From positions 14,579,422 to 14,643,421 of the forward strand of contig JAJEKV010000033.1 in NCBI GenBank assembly GCA_021234155.1: a stretch of DNA of 64,000 bases. Direction: 5' to 3'. The notes below the pieces were generated by a model, which was not told the origin of the DNA, searched no databases, and saw nothing but the letters and a program-made list of their open reading frames with translations. The DNA is from Isoetes taiwanensis (lineage: Eukaryota > Streptophyta > Lycopodiopsida > Isoetales > Isoetaceae). Positions 1-12,130 of the stretch are shown one piece after another. A program made the position numbers and the translations under genes. Positions within the stretch are counted from its first letter, which is position 1. The number at the start of each line of letters is the position of its first letter.

Positions 1-1300
1 ATACAAAGCATTCGAGGTCAAACTTCATGAAAGGTACTACATTTATGGTCAAACCTTTGGTCAAAGGCATGTTCTAGAAGTTTTGAAGTTTCTTCATTGT
101 TCAATCCTCTGTATGTTTCTGTTTCACTTGTTCCCTATGCCCACCTTTATATTTTTTAACTTAATCATTTTCTTTCACCTTCATTGTGCTTATTTTGCCT
201 TATGTTTTGTGTTTAAAGATTTTTGCCTAGTCAATATTTACATTTCCACCCATGCCCTTTATGAAAATTTAACCACCATTACCTTTACAAATACTCTTGT
301 ACCTCGTTCTTGTACCACGGATTTGTAAAAATGGCATTTCCACACACCATTACCTATTGCCCCCATCTGATCTTTTCCTTTTATTTACCCTTCATGTATT
401 ATACACCTTGGTCTTCAAGCCCTTTGTTCCAGCTAAGTGACCATTATTGCTCCACCATGGTTCTAAGCCTTTGGGTTTCCTTGCTTTTTAAAAAGGATGG
501 ACTTGTGAATACCACCATGCCTTTAATTTCTCACTCGACAATGGTCCCAAGGTTTGCCCAATGGTTGCTCTAGCCAAAAATCAAGTCATGGAGTCAACAT
601 GCCATGGTCCTATGATGCTTCTACAAATTTCCTCTAGCCCAAAAATATTGGCCTATGGTCCCACGTCACTCTAAGGCATTAAATATTTTTAAGTACGGCC
701 TTTGAAAATTTGTTAACCATCCAAAAAATGTTCAAATACTAGTATATGGCGAAAATAAGAGAAGTCGTTTAGTGTGATTGGGGATACAACCAATAATTGT
801 TTACTGAAAGAGGGCATCCGATAGAATTATCATCAGTTCCAGCTTTTGAAATTCATAGTTGCTCCAATGCTGACAATTCCTGTCCAAATGCATATCTTAG
901 TTGCAGTGAAGTGCATAACACGGATTGATTTGAGAGTCTAGGCATAGAAATTAGATACGGCAATTACTTCACTGAAGACCAACTGGTCTGTTTGGAAATT
1001 CTACCATGATGTCTCGTTAAAGGAACGGTGGTCCATGTTATTGCTTACATGCCTATAATAAGCACTACCAAAATTTGTAAAGGTTTCATATGTGCATACT
1101 TGACACCAAACAATATTCTTGAAATCGTCTTCCACCATATGATCATGGTAGTTAAAGTGACAATTTGGCGTAGAGGTCTGGTTGCAAAGAGAGCTGAGTA
1201 ATTAGACAGCATATACGTCTACAGACAGTGATCCTGACAACTGGAAGTTATACCTTCATAAAAGCTCATCTAAACATCCTGTTACAATGTCTGAAACAAC
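1..1300. other. Non-coding leader region, no gene recognised
   Basis: AT-rich sequence with only short chance ORFs (81 and 87 codons) that have no recognisable motifs. I see no RNA gene or transposon end here. The foldback repeat family of the next 15 kb begins at about 1.3 kb. Confidence 0.5.
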
Positions 1301-1569
1301 ATTCACATTCACTTGCCCACCTGCTTATGCATGAAACAACTACGTTCTACTTAGCATTACAAAAGCTGCAACAAAGCCATACAATTCCTTACACTCATTA
1401 ACAAGGACAAATATATCTTCATCATTGTGAAATGCTCTTCTTGTCTCTTCATCATTGTGGCCGAATTTGAATAATCAGGAAGGATTAGATGAATAAAGGC
1501 TAGCTATGGTGGTCAGTTACAGTAACTGTCTATGGTGTTGGAACTATCATTCGCTGATGTAGAATTGCC

Positions 1570-2460
1570 ACTTGCTGATGTGGAAAACCACCATTTTGAT
1601 TATTTAGGGTTCTAATTAGGGCTGCGCACACGACGATGTCATCTTCATTAGCAGTACCATAGATGGTTCCTGTAACCAACCACCATAGCCAGCCTTTGTT
1701 CATCTGATCCTTCCTGATTATTCAAATCCGGCACTATCAAATTTTTCTCTCTGGTAGTGGTTTTCCTATCAGTTGGATTGGATTTCCATCACTGGTAAGC
1801 TCGAATATGCTTGTATTTTATTTTTTTTCTGCATTTTCTGATCAACATGCTACAGCTTGTACATAACAGATGCCACAATGATGAAGAGACAAGAATGGAA
1901 CATGTTATGCAAGAGAAGCACTACCTTTCAGCTTGATCACCAGCAAGTGTTGCCACATTCACAATAGAGAGGACTGTTACAATGTCTGAAACATCATTCA
2001 CATTCACTTGCCCATCTGCTTATGCATGAAACAACTACCTTCTACTTAGCATTACAAAAGCCGTCAACAAAGCCATACAATTCCTTACATTCATTAACAA
2101 GGACAAATGTATCTTCATCATTGTGAAATGCTCTTCTTGTCTCTTCATCATTGTGGCATCTTGTGTACAAGCTGTAGCATGTTAATCAGAAAATGCAGAA
2201 AAAAAAAACGAAATACAAGCATATTCGAGTTTACCAGTGACAGAAATCCAATCCAACTGGAAGGAAAAACGACTATAAGAGAGAAAAAATTGATAGTGCT
2301 GGATTTAAATAATCAGGAAGGATCATACGAATAAAGGCTGGCTATGGTGGTCAGTTACAGGAACCGTCTATTGTGTTGCTAACAAAGCTTTCATCATCGT
2401 GTGCGCAGCCCTAATTAGAACCCTAAATGATCTAAATGGCGGTTTTCCACATCAGCAAGT
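1570..2460. repeat. Foldback unit 1, nearly complete palindrome
   Basis: Arms 1570-1894 and 2134-2460 are imperfect reverse complements over about 325 bp. They enclose a 239-bp centre (1895-2133) with the GCATTACAAAAGC block. The outer ends read ACTTGCTGATGTGG and its complement. No clear target duplication is visible because both flanks are further repeat sequence. This is the most complete palindromic copy in the cluster. Confidence 0.8.
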
Positions 2461-2461
2461 A

Positions 2462-2556
2462 GATTGATAAAGAAAAATATAACAATGCAGTTATTACTAT
2501 GAAAAAGTAGGTTGTTAAAGAAAAATATAACAATGCAATTATTACTGTGAAAATGA
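2462..2556. repeat. 48-bp minisatellite, two units
   Basis: Two tandem units of about 48 bp, each built around AAAGAAAAATATAACAATGC and TTATTACTGTGAAAA. The same array recurs beside other repeat arms at 4164-4255 (2 units), 10877-10970 (2), 13843-13985 (3) and 15064-15158 (2). Confidence 0.8.
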
Positions 2557-2559
2557 AGG

Positions 2560-3245
2560 AAATAAACAACAACTCTCTAGTGCTGGAATGGAACAAACTG
2601 GATGACTGGAAATTTGGATCAACCAGATACATCAGAACCAACCTATATAACAAAGCATCAGCTACTCCACAGCCCATACGAATGATCAACAAGCCCTAAT
2701 TGATCATTTAAGGCTTTCAATACAGAAACCTACAATGAAAGCTATCTGCTAGTAGATCCTTCTATGTATCTAACGAAGGAACCGTATCTGTAACAATCTG
2801 CTGAAATTGTATCAGTAGTTTCATCTGATCATCTGGATATAGTTCTAGATATTGTTCAGGTGGTAACAGCCATCTCGTAAACTGGTGATGTGGTAAATAT
2901 CTAATGATAAGCATATGCGGTTGGAACTTGATCACGATAGCTAATATCTTCATTCCAGTGGATATCTAAGTAGGATTATGCAAATGGTAAGAATTAGTTA
3001 TTTATTCTATGGTATAAATTTCCAACACTTTTATTATTACATTCATCTGTTCCAGTTCAAAAATTTTAGCATTTGTAGATGTTGTATTTGCACGAACAAA
3101 TGTCTGAAAGTGTATTATAAAAGTGTCACAATTGTCATATAAAAATGTCAATTTATAAAGAATATATCTGCCAAGTAAATGCATAGATTTGAAATTATCA
3201 TTGATGCTAATGTGATGTAATATAAGATGCAATTATACAATAACT
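2560..3245. other. Spacer between foldback copies
   Basis: AT-rich sequence with no recognisable gene. Minus-strand frames of 63-86 codons show no domain. It contains part of the repeat tail (CAACTCTCTAGTGCTGGAAT) at about 2568 and is otherwise not matched elsewhere in the window. Confidence 0.4.
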
Positions 3246-4160
<915 letters not shown>

Positions 4161-4289
4161 GTAGATTGTTAAAGAAAAATATAAGAATGTTGTTATTACT
4201 ATGAAAAAGTAGATTGTTAAAGAAAAATATAACAATGCAGCTATTACCGTGAAAATGAAGGAAACAAACGACAACTCTCTAGTGCTGGA

Positions 4290-4938
4290 ATGGAACATGT
4301 TGGCATGCAAGAGAAGCATTACCTTTCAGCTTGATCACCAGCAAGTGTTGCCACATTTATAATAGGGTGAAACAGCATTCACATTCACCTGCCCATCTGC
4401 TTATGCATGAAACAACTACCTTCTGCTTCGCATTACAAAAGCTGGCAACAAAGCCATACAATTATGTAATGCCGCATGCCAATAGATGTATAAATATGGA
4501 AATGAATTTGATGACAAAAAGAGCATTTCACAATGATGAAGATATATTTGTCCTTGTTAATGAATGTAAGGAATTGTATGGCTTTGTTACCAGCTTTTGT
4601 AATGCTAAGTAAAAGGTAGTCGTTTCATGCTTAAGCAGATGGGCAAGTGAATGCAAATGTTGTTTCAGACATTGTAACAATCCTCTTTCTTATGAATGTA
4701 GCAACACTTGCTGGTGATCAATTGGAAGGTACATGCCAACATTTTTCATTCTTGTCTCTTCATCATTGTGGCATCTGTTGTATACAAGCTGTAGCATGTT
4801 GATTAGAAAATGCAGAAAAAAAATGAAATACAAGCATATTCAAGTTTACCAGTGACGGAAATCCAATCCAACTGGAAGGAAAACCGCTACAAGAGAGAAA
4901 AAATTGATAGTGCCGAATTTGAATAATCAGGAAGGATC
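4290..4938. repeat. Foldback unit 3, inverted around its core block
   Basis: Here the core block is inverted: 4290-4463 pairs with 4572-4747. The right side then continues into the forward arm block, which stops abruptly at 4938 where a TG...CA insertion enters. The arm resumes after 10112. The different centre of symmetry from unit 1 suggests repeated rearrangement within the family. Confidence 0.7.
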
Positions 4939-5374
4939 TGTAACGACCCTTGTGGCTTAGTGTTATTTCCTAGGATAGTGATATTTAAGATTATAAAAGA
5001 TGCGTTAGCTAAGGGTATTTAGACCATTAATATATTCCATGTTAAAAGGGTGAGCACCATGAAATAGGGGAGCGAGGCTCGTGATTTGTGCCAAGGGATG
5101 TCATGCCAAATTCGGCACACCCTTCTGATTAGGAGAATGCCTAATCGAGCATTATGTCTGGGTGTATTAAATTTTTTTAAGGCCATTGGATGTTGGCATA
5201 TGCCACAACATATGCCCTGGGACGAATTTGTAACCCTCAAACACAAGTCAAGATGGGGTCAACGATGGGGCCCACCTATCTTGGTTGACTTAGCCCTAAC
5301 CATTGGAAAAATATCATGCTCTCTACTTAGCAGCCAAACAACAACATTAAACATTGAAAATAGACAATGATGAG

Positions 5375-5475
5375 CCTGGGGAGTCGAACCCCAGTAGCAG
5401 ATCCCACGCTCATCCAGGCATACTAGGCATCTCAAAGGAGAGATGCCTAGTATACCTAGGGGCCGAAGCCCACTA
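5375..5475 (-). other. tRNA-like box B, possible SINE fragment
   Basis: On the minus strand a T-arm-like hairpin, GGGGTTCGACTCCCC, fits the pol III box B consensus. A weak box A-like stretch (TGGATGAGCGTGG) lies about 30 bp upstream. Further upstream a short inverted repeat surrounds ACTAGGCATCTC. There is no full cloverleaf, so this is at best a tRNA-derived SINE piece. Confidence 0.3.
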
Positions 5476-5706
5476 ACAAACAAAAGAAGTTAGTATCAAA
5501 AGATTATTTCAATATCTAAACAGCCACCCTAAAACTCGATTTACACAGCAGCCCCATGCAAAAGAATGAACACGTGTCAACATCATACCTGCCAAAGAAG
5601 ACCAAGCTGCAACATATTCAGAAAATAAACAGGTTTCTCATTTACATAAAAGCATAATCAGTTCTTCCAGGCCACACAAAAACATAGACAAAGACATGAA
5701 AACAGA

Positions 5707-6132
5707 TCAGTTCATGGGCGCCACTCTGCGATGCCTAATCAGTTCATCCAACCGCCGAATCTCTTGCACGAGCAAGACTCTAGCCAAGCTCATATGAGAG
5801 CGCAACACATGAAGCTCAGACACAGGTACACCCAATTGATCCCATTCTACAGCAGATATAGCATTCTGGATCGAAGCATAGAACCCATTCAGCTGCCTCC
5901 TAAGCAAGCGCAAGGACGCCGCAATCCTATGGCGCGCCGTTCCCCACACGATGATGCTACTAACAAATTCTTGAGCGAGAGAAAACAGCCTCAGGCTCAG
6001 GCAAAAACATGATCGGATCTGGATGTGAAGCTTCAACTCTAGAGGAAATAAAGGAATCAGTAACGCGATAAAGAGGAGGTCGTTTCCACCCCAAAGAATA
6101 AGCTCTCCATCAGTGTCCATCACTACCTGCAA
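5707..6132 (-). CDS. Unrecognised 141-codon ORF downstream of the Rep-like ORF
   Basis: I do not recognise this product. It is an uninterrupted 141-codon frame beginning at an ATG, just downstream of and on the same strand as the Rep-like ORF. The first half is hydrophobic (one or two membrane-like stretches near residues 15-60). The second half is charged and helical, rich in Leu and Arg (for example RLLRRQLNGFY), and could form a coiled coil. The 63-bp spacing and shared strand hint at one transcript. It lies inside the TG...CA insertion. It may be a second ORF of a mobile element or a chance frame. Confidence 0.35.
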   Translation of the reverse strand: MQVVMDTDGELILWGGNDLLFIALLIPLFPLELKLHIQIRSCFCLSLRLFSLAQEFVSSIIVWGTARHRIAASLRLLRRQLNGFYASIQNAISAVEWDQLGVPVSELHVLRSHMSLARVLLVQEIRRLDELIRHRRVAPMN

Positions 6133-6195
6133 CTAAGAACCAAACAAAGCCATGAAAAGAAAGACAAAACTGTACACTCGAAACCAACAAATAGA

Positions 6196-6891
6196 TCACC
6201 CAACAGCCATGGTGCAATCACCCCTGTGCACGGGGATGAAATCCACACCAGGCTCCAAAACAACCACATCATCACTGTCATGACTATAAGATTGATCACA
6301 AACATCCTGGAAATTAAAGTCCTGCTCATCCTCAGGGATGCTATCATCCCAGTACCTTCTCCTCCCAGCACCATTTCGCTCTACAGGCACGAACCCAAGC
6401 CCAAACAAAATAGTTCTCATGTCGGAGGGCATGCATTGAGAAGGATTTAGGAGCACCCTCCATGCTGCCCGGACACGGTGCTCGTTAATGTGAGCAGTAT
6501 TGGAAGGTATGATCCAAGAACTGGATAGTGTAAACTTACCAGAACGGATCATTCTGGCCAACGTAAACAGGAGGCTAGCAGTCATCTTACGGTTGCCATG
6601 ATAGTTGACATAATGGGCAGCACGATTAAGCAAATTCTTATTATCAAGCACAACTAAGTTCTTGGTGTCACCAGCTCCCCATCTCAGGTATAAATCCTTA
6701 CCTTTCTCGATGCAATCCTCACTGATATTATGAAGGTGACAGACATAGTGGACCTTTCCAAAATCTTTCATACAATAACCAACCATACCTTCAAAACAGT
6801 GAAGGCGGGTATTCTTCAAGGCTTTCTGGACCTGGGATAACACCGGGAGGCTTACTACACGGTTAAATTCCTTCTTAATGGCATCATTCAT
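6196..6891 (-). CDS. Rep-like (HUH endonuclease-like) ORF, N-terminus incomplete
   Basis: A 231-codon frame opening with MNDAIKKEFN; the frame stays open for about 16 more codons upstream to a stop, so an upstream exon is possible. Residues near 35-42 read GMVGYCMKD. The YCMK fits the YxxK catalytic tyrosine motif of HUH-type Rep endonucleases, in which Tyr attacks DNA and Lys orients it. Following segments (HNISEDCIEKGKDLY, KNLLNRAAHY, SSWIIPSN) resemble, from memory, Rep-like proteins of green-lineage mobile elements. The metal-binding HUH motif, expected further upstream, is absent from this frame. The C-terminal 50 residues are acidic. No helicase domain is visible. It may be a fragment of a Rep-encoding transposon captured in the insertion; function is inferred only. 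Confidence 0.4.
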   Translation of the reverse strand: MNDAIKKEFNRVVSLPVLSQVQKALKNTRLHCFEGMVGYCMKDFGKVHYVCHLHNISEDCIEKGKDLYLRWGAGDTKNLVVLDNKNLLNRAAHYVNYHGNRKMTASLLFTLARMIRSGKFTLSSSWIIPSNTAHINEHRVRAAWRVLLNPSQCMPSDMRTILFGLGFVPVERNGAGRRRYWDDSIPEDEQDFNFQDVCDQSYSHDSDDVVVLEPGVDFIPVHRGDCTMAVG

Positions 6892-7680
6892 GGCCCCAGG
6901 GGGTTTTGAACGCCCTCTAAAACTGACTGGCGGGTGTGGTGGTCAAGTAGCACCCCTTTCCATAGCTACAGACTCCAAAGAACACACCTCCTATCACAAA
7001 ACCAACAAGCCCATCAGAGAAACTCACGGGGACATCCCGGCCGGACAAACCTAGAGTCACACTCCACATCTATCGAGGTTCCAATCGACCCAGCAAACAA
7101 ATCCCGGCCTCTCACTCCGAATTGGAATTCAAGACATGGCTCTGTAAGGCGAGGGGCCGAGGAGCGACCACTCTGAGCCTTTCTGGCTGCCCTCTTCATC
7201 GACATAGCAGATAACAAGCAAAAGCGATGCAGCAAAAGCAAGAACCAAGAACCTTACCTCTGTCTTCTTCAATGCACTTCCGGCTCCCGCCAACGCCCCG
7301 CGACCCAGCTTATCCACCCAAACCAGAAAAGAAACAAAGCATATGAGCGGCCACATCACCAGGAGCTCCGCCATCCCTGCAGAAGCCCAAGGCGACACCA
7401 ACACCTGCGCCCAACCAGCGCTCGGGAGCTCCAAAATGCCCGCCCATGATTCCAGGGTTTGGAATCTATGTTGCCACCGTCAGCATCATACGGTTTCCCA
7501 TACCAATACAACCCTTAACCATTGCCAAATCTTATGGTATAACTATACGCTTTGCAATTTCGGACACATTATGACAGATCGCCAACTGTGGTTTCCGCAC
7601 TTAGCCAAGCAGAAATAAAAGATTTAAGCCATGGGAGTAATTTAGACCAATAGGACATTGCCAAGTGGGTTTTTGCCATG
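6892..7680. other. Possible upstream exon region of the Rep-like ORF
   Basis: Relatively GC-rich for the window. On the minus strand a frame from ATG 7434 (MELPSAGWAQVL) runs through one hydrophobic segment to a good donor-like site (GAG|GTAAGG) near 7259. Phases do not join cleanly to the Rep-like frame with the acceptors I can see, so I do not call an exon. No HUH motif was found. Confidence 0.25.
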
Positions 7681-7687
7681 TGGCTCA

Positions 7688-7700
7688 AATATATATAGGG
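7688..7700 (+). promoter_or_regulatory. TATA-like promoter inside the insertion
   Basis: AAATATATATAGGG sits in otherwise mixed sequence and would place a start near 7720. If the insertion is an LTR, this would mark the U3/R border of a plus-strand element. Confidence 0.35.
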
Positions 7701-8547
7701 CCTTTGTTAGATAAGAACGAAACCAGTAGAAGGAGCTTGAAGCGAGCCAACGCCGGAGAAAGGAGCTGGAAACGAAGCAACGAGAGTCAAGCCGAAAGTA
7801 AACACAAAAAGAAACTGAGACCGTGAACTACGAGGTGGGGATTTGAGCTTGAATTCCTTCCCTGTTACAGTTCTAGAAGGAAGCCGAAATTAAGAAAAAC
7901 ATCATAACTAGAAAAGAACAAGTTCTTGTCGGAGTCTTGGAGCCCTTTTAATCTCTCTTGAATCCAACTCCAGCTTAGAACCTGGCATGTAGACAGCTGG
8001 GTTAGTGAAGCCGGTTCCATGGTATCTAAACTCCAGTTCCCTGATGTATAAATTCGACCCAGATAAGGTTTTCGGCCCAACCTGGTCTTTTCTAGACGCA
8101 TCTGTTTTGCTTGCCAGTCGGTCTCCTTAGCTTGAGTGTAAATTGAGAATATAGCTGGAATAAAAAGCCGAGTCAATTCTGCTTCTGAGTTCTGTGCCAT
8201 CCGGCAATTGAGTCCTGTAGCTTGGATTCCTATAGTCCATGCTTTGTATCAGCCTTACTCTTGTAAATCCTACTCATTCATGCTGGAAATCGGCCGAGCT
8301 TATGCCCTGGGCTACCAATTCAATTCCATTTTACAACTCTGGGTTTTCTGTAACCCACCGATTGGAGCCTTGCCGTTGCAAGCTTTTCTGTCGCTACTGC
8401 TCTATCTGCCTGTTGGCCTTGTGCCTTAGTTGCTGGCTGAGTCTCCAGAGATTTACCTGAGCAGAGTCTTGAGACATCCGGTGGGTCTGTATCCTGATCA
8501 CTATCAGCTCTCCCGCAGTTCGTTAGTCGTGTGTTTTATGTAAGTGA

Positions 8548-8566
8548 GATACCGGGGTCCGGTATC
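8548..8566. repeat. Perfect 8-bp hairpin with 3-nt loop
   Basis: GATACCGG-GGT-CCGGTATC, a perfect stem with a GGT loop. It lies within the TG...CA insertion, about 1.7 kb from the Rep-like ORF start. Confidence 0.6.
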
Positions 8567-8723
8567 CCCATGGCCTCTACATGTCTAAGGGTTGGTCCTT
8601 GTAATGTAATAATTAGTGTCTAAGGTTTTTCACCTTCATAGCCCACTTACTTGGTGAGACCTCCCTTAGGGGTCTGGGGTATATAGAGCGATAGACCTTA
8701 TTGAACTCTTGTTAGGAAGGAGT

Positions 8724-8864
8724 AATTTTCATGACCAAAAAATTTCGCGAAGAAATTTTTTCGGCGCCGCCGACTTGGCGTGGCGGTGGCGGTAATGACG
8801 AATCCCCGCCACGCCGCGTCGGTCGCCGTAAAATTTTGAGCCTAAATTTTTGGTCATGAAAATT
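8724..8864. mobile_element. Small foldback element (MITE-like), 141 bp
   Basis: Perfect 18-bp ends, AATTTTCATGACCAAAAA (8724-8741) and its complement (8847-8864), continue into imperfect GC-rich inner arms containing GGCGTGGCGG. It is non-coding. No unambiguous target duplication is seen. Confidence 0.7.
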
Positions 8865-8871
8865 CTTCAAC

Positions 8872-9006
8872 GAAATTTTTAGGGAGCTTGAAATTTGCGT
8901 TTCCGGCAGTGCCGCTGCTCACTGCTGCTCAGCAGAAATCGATAGAAGATTTCGATTCTTAAAAACCTGTTGATCTGGGCCGAAATTTCAAGGTCCCTAA
9001 AATTTC
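8872..9006. mobile_element. Second small foldback element, 135 bp
   Basis: Imperfect inverted arms of about 28 bp (8872-8899 and 8979-9006) share GAAATTTTTAGGG / CCCTAAAATTTC. It lies 7 bp from the preceding element, also has a GC-rich centre, and is non-coding. Confidence 0.6.
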
Positions 9007-9572
9007 TGTAGAATAATTATGGGTTGTGACTATGTTGGGTCCCCTTGCACTTGAGCTATATTTTTGGTATTATGCTATTTAGTTAACCTTTAGGAATGTG
9101 GGGCATGAACGTTGTATTGTATGTTGCTTTGTATGTGCTATGGATATTGTCGAGCCTGCTATGTAAAGGACTTAGGGACATTTTGCATTGAACGCCCATC
9201 TTCGGAGGGGTGGGGCGGCCGTGTGACTCCGCATCCGTGGCCAGAGGGAGACGGCTAGACGGATGAGGCCAAGGGGAGAGCCCCCTTGTTGACGGCCTGT
9301 ACGTACAAGGATTGGAATTTGTCTCCTTGGGGTCGCGACCCAAGGGGAACGTTGGTCTGGATCGGAGATCCTAGGCATATTGTAATGCATTTAGATTTGA
9401 GAACTGCTTGAGATTACTTCTCTAACCCTTTTGCAGGATTATGGAGCGAGGTGAGTAACTGTGGTCATGTATTGATATCTCATGTTGCGTGTACTTGTTG
9501 TTTCCCTACCCTAATGTTCCCCACTTAGTCCCTGTGGACTAACCCCTGCTTGCTTGCTGTATGTGATTAAAG

Positions 9573-9833
9573 ATGGCACGTCCGGGTGAGCCGAGCATCA
9601 CGTTACACCTAGACTCCTTTGTGACGTGGTGGTTCCGAGAGACCTATGATGCGCCGGAACTTGTGTCGAAACATGAAATTTATAACATGCCGATTAACCT
9701 CTTCAGGCAGATATATTATGAGGAGAGGCAACCGCAGGTTGACCTCCTGGATAGAGAGTCTGAAGAGGAACCCTCAGGAGAGTCCGGTTCAACAGGGTCC
9801 TCTTCAGTCACCTCGGACGGGGCGTCTGAGTGA
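9573..9833 (+). CDS. Unrecognised 86-codon acidic ORF in the insertion
   Basis: The frame begins MARPGEPSITLHL and ends in an acidic, Ser/Gly-rich tail (SEEEPSGESGS). I do not recognise a family. It follows TGTGATTAAAG, which could be a weak acceptor. Upstream at about 9435-9450 an ATGGAGCGAG|GTGAGT could be a short 5' exon. It is the only plus-strand frame in the right half of the insertion with protein-like composition. Confidence 0.3.
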   Translation: MARPGEPSITLHLDSFVTWWFRETYDAPELVSKHEIYNMPINLFRQIYYEERQPQVDLLDRESEEEPSGESGSTGSSSVTSDGASE

Positions 9834-10117
9834 TGTGTTATATTTTGTGGTGCAGACATCTGTAGTTTTGTTTGGACATGCAGCAGCTTATCTTGTGTAT
9901 AAGTCTTGAACTATATTTTGCTTGGTATCCATGTGATGATATGAACTTGTAATCTGTGTGATCTTAAACTCTGTGTATTTTGAGAATCTTATGAATGTGA
10001 TCTAGACGTTTTGGTCGTGCTCTCGTGCCATGGTTGTTAGATTATCTCGGATTAAGTGTAGAGTGTCATAACGCGGCGGACGGCCCAGGCCAAGGGGGCT
10101 GGGTCCGTCTCAGGATC

Positions 10118-12130
10118 AGATGAACAAAGGCTGGCTATGGTGGTCGGTTACATGAACCGTCTATGGTGTTGCTAACGAAGCTTTCATCGTCGTATGTGCA
10201 GCCCTAATTAGAACCCTAAATAATATAAATAGCGGTTTTCCACATCAGCAAGAGGCATCATAGATATGAACATTTAATAACTATGATCGAATGGTTTCCT
10301 TGCGATTACAACGTGCAAGTAAATGCTTGTATGGGACAATGTAAATAGCCAATGTCATAGATCATTGTCTAGCAAGTGATAGCCATAATTGATTCCTGGT
10401 GTCTGAACCAGCATTCACATTCACTTGCCCATTTGCTTATGCATGACTACCTTCTACTTAGCATTACAAAAGCTGTCAACAAAGCCATACAATTCCTTAA
10501 ATTCATTAACAAGGACAAATGTATCTTCATCATTGTGAAATGCTCTTCTTGTCTCTTCATCATTGTGGCATCTGTTGTGCACAAGCTGTAGCATGTTGGT
10601 CAGAAAATTCAGAAAAAAAAAAAACGAAATACAAGCATATTCAAGTTTACCAGTGACGGAAATCCAATCCAACTGGAAGAAAAACTACTACAAGAGAGAA
10701 AAAATTGATAGTGCCGTATTTGAATAATCAGGAAGGATCAGATGAACAAAGGCTGTCTATGGTGGTCGATTACAGGAACCGTCTATGGTGTTGCTAATGA
10801 AGCTTTCATCGTCGTGTGCACAGCCCTAATTAGGACCCTAAATAATCTAAATGGCGGTTTTCTACATCAGCAAGTGGATTGTTAAAGAAAAATATAACAA
10901 TGCAGTTATTACTGTGAAAAAGTAGACTATTAAATACAAATATAACAATGCAGTTATTACTGTGAAAATGAAGGAAACAAACGACAACTCTCTAGTGCTG
11001 GAATGGAACATGTTGGCATGCAAGAGAAGCATTACCTTTCAGCTTGATCACCAGCAAGTGTTGCCACAATCATAATAGGGAGGACTGTTACAATGTCTGA
11101 AATATCATTCACATTCACTTGCCCATTTGCTTATGCATGAAACAACTACCTTCTACTTACCATTAGAAAAGCTGGCAACAAAGCTTTTGTAAAAATCCAC
11201 TACAAGACTGTTAGTCATTTTCATTATACATATTCATGTGGATATGACATGAATACCTATGGTAGTAAATTGATGAGTTGGAAATGTCATCATTTAGATT
11301 ATTTATATTATCAGCATGTAAAAATATAAATCAACATTTTCTGGTGGCATTTGTAATGCTTCTTGAATGTGAATATGCTTCATCATCTGTTGCCACATAT
11401 CTCCTGAGTAAATTGATAAAAAGTGTCAATATTTCATGCAACTACCTTCTACTTAGCATTACAAAAGCTGGCAACAAAGCCATACAATTCCTTACATTCA
11501 TTAACAAGGATAAATGTATGTTCATCATTGTGAAATGCTCTTCTTGTCTCTTCATCATTGTGGCATCTGTTGTGTACAAGCTATAGCATGTTGATCAGAA
11601 AATGCAGAAAAGAAAACGAAATACAAGCATATTCGAGTTTACCAGTGACGGGAATCCAATCCAACTGAAGGAAAACCACTACAAGAGAGAAAAAATTGAT
11701 AGTACCAGATTTGAATAATCAAAGAGGAATCAGATGAACAAAGGGGGGCTATGGTGGTCGGTTACAGGAAAAAGGAAAATGCAGAAAAAAAAACGAAATA
11801 CGAGCATATGGTTATCGAATAGGTTCATATCCGGATTTATATAATCAGGAAGGATCAGATGAATAAAGGCTGGCTATGGTGCTCGGTTACAGGAACTGTC
11901 TATGGTGTTGCTAACACAGCTTTCATCATCGTGTGCGCAGCCCTAATTAGAACACTAAATAATCTAAATGACAGTTTTTCACATCAGCAAGAGGCACCAT
12001 AGATATGAACATTTAATAGCTATAATCGAATGGTTTCCTTGCGGTTACAATGTGGAAATGCAAGTAAATGTTTGTATGGGACAATATAAATAGCCAATGT
12101 CATGGATCATTGTCTAACAAGTGATAATCC
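10118..12130. repeat. Foldback family copies 4 and 5
   Basis: The arm interrupted at 4938 resumes at 10113. A core-plus-arm copy spans about 10400-11170 with a two-unit minisatellite at 10877-10970. Another core-plus-arm runs about 11440-12060 and contains a short internal rearrangement near 11770-11850. The tail AGGCATCATAGATATGAACA follows the arm at 10252, 11992 and 15753. Confidence 0.75.

Larger units (their letters stand above)
4939..10112. mobile_element. 5,174-bp TG...CA insertion with GGATC target duplication
   Basis: The foldback repeat is interrupted after ...AGGAAGGATC at 4938 and resumes with GGATCAGATGAAC at 10113, giving a 5-bp duplication (4934-4938 and 10113-10117). The insert begins TGTAACGACCC and ends GGGTCCGTCTCA. 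TG...CA ends, a 5-bp duplication and short inverted ends are what an LTR leaves. I find no copy of the first bases near the right end, so this is not a two-LTR element in obvious form. A very long solo LTR is the simplest reading. It contains a Rep-like ORF, two small foldback elements, a TATA-like site and an 86-codon ORF. Confidence 0.65.

Noticed and set aside
4939-10112. Complete two-LTR retrotransposon
   Set aside because: The start sequence does not recur near the right end and no gag-pol domain is present inside.
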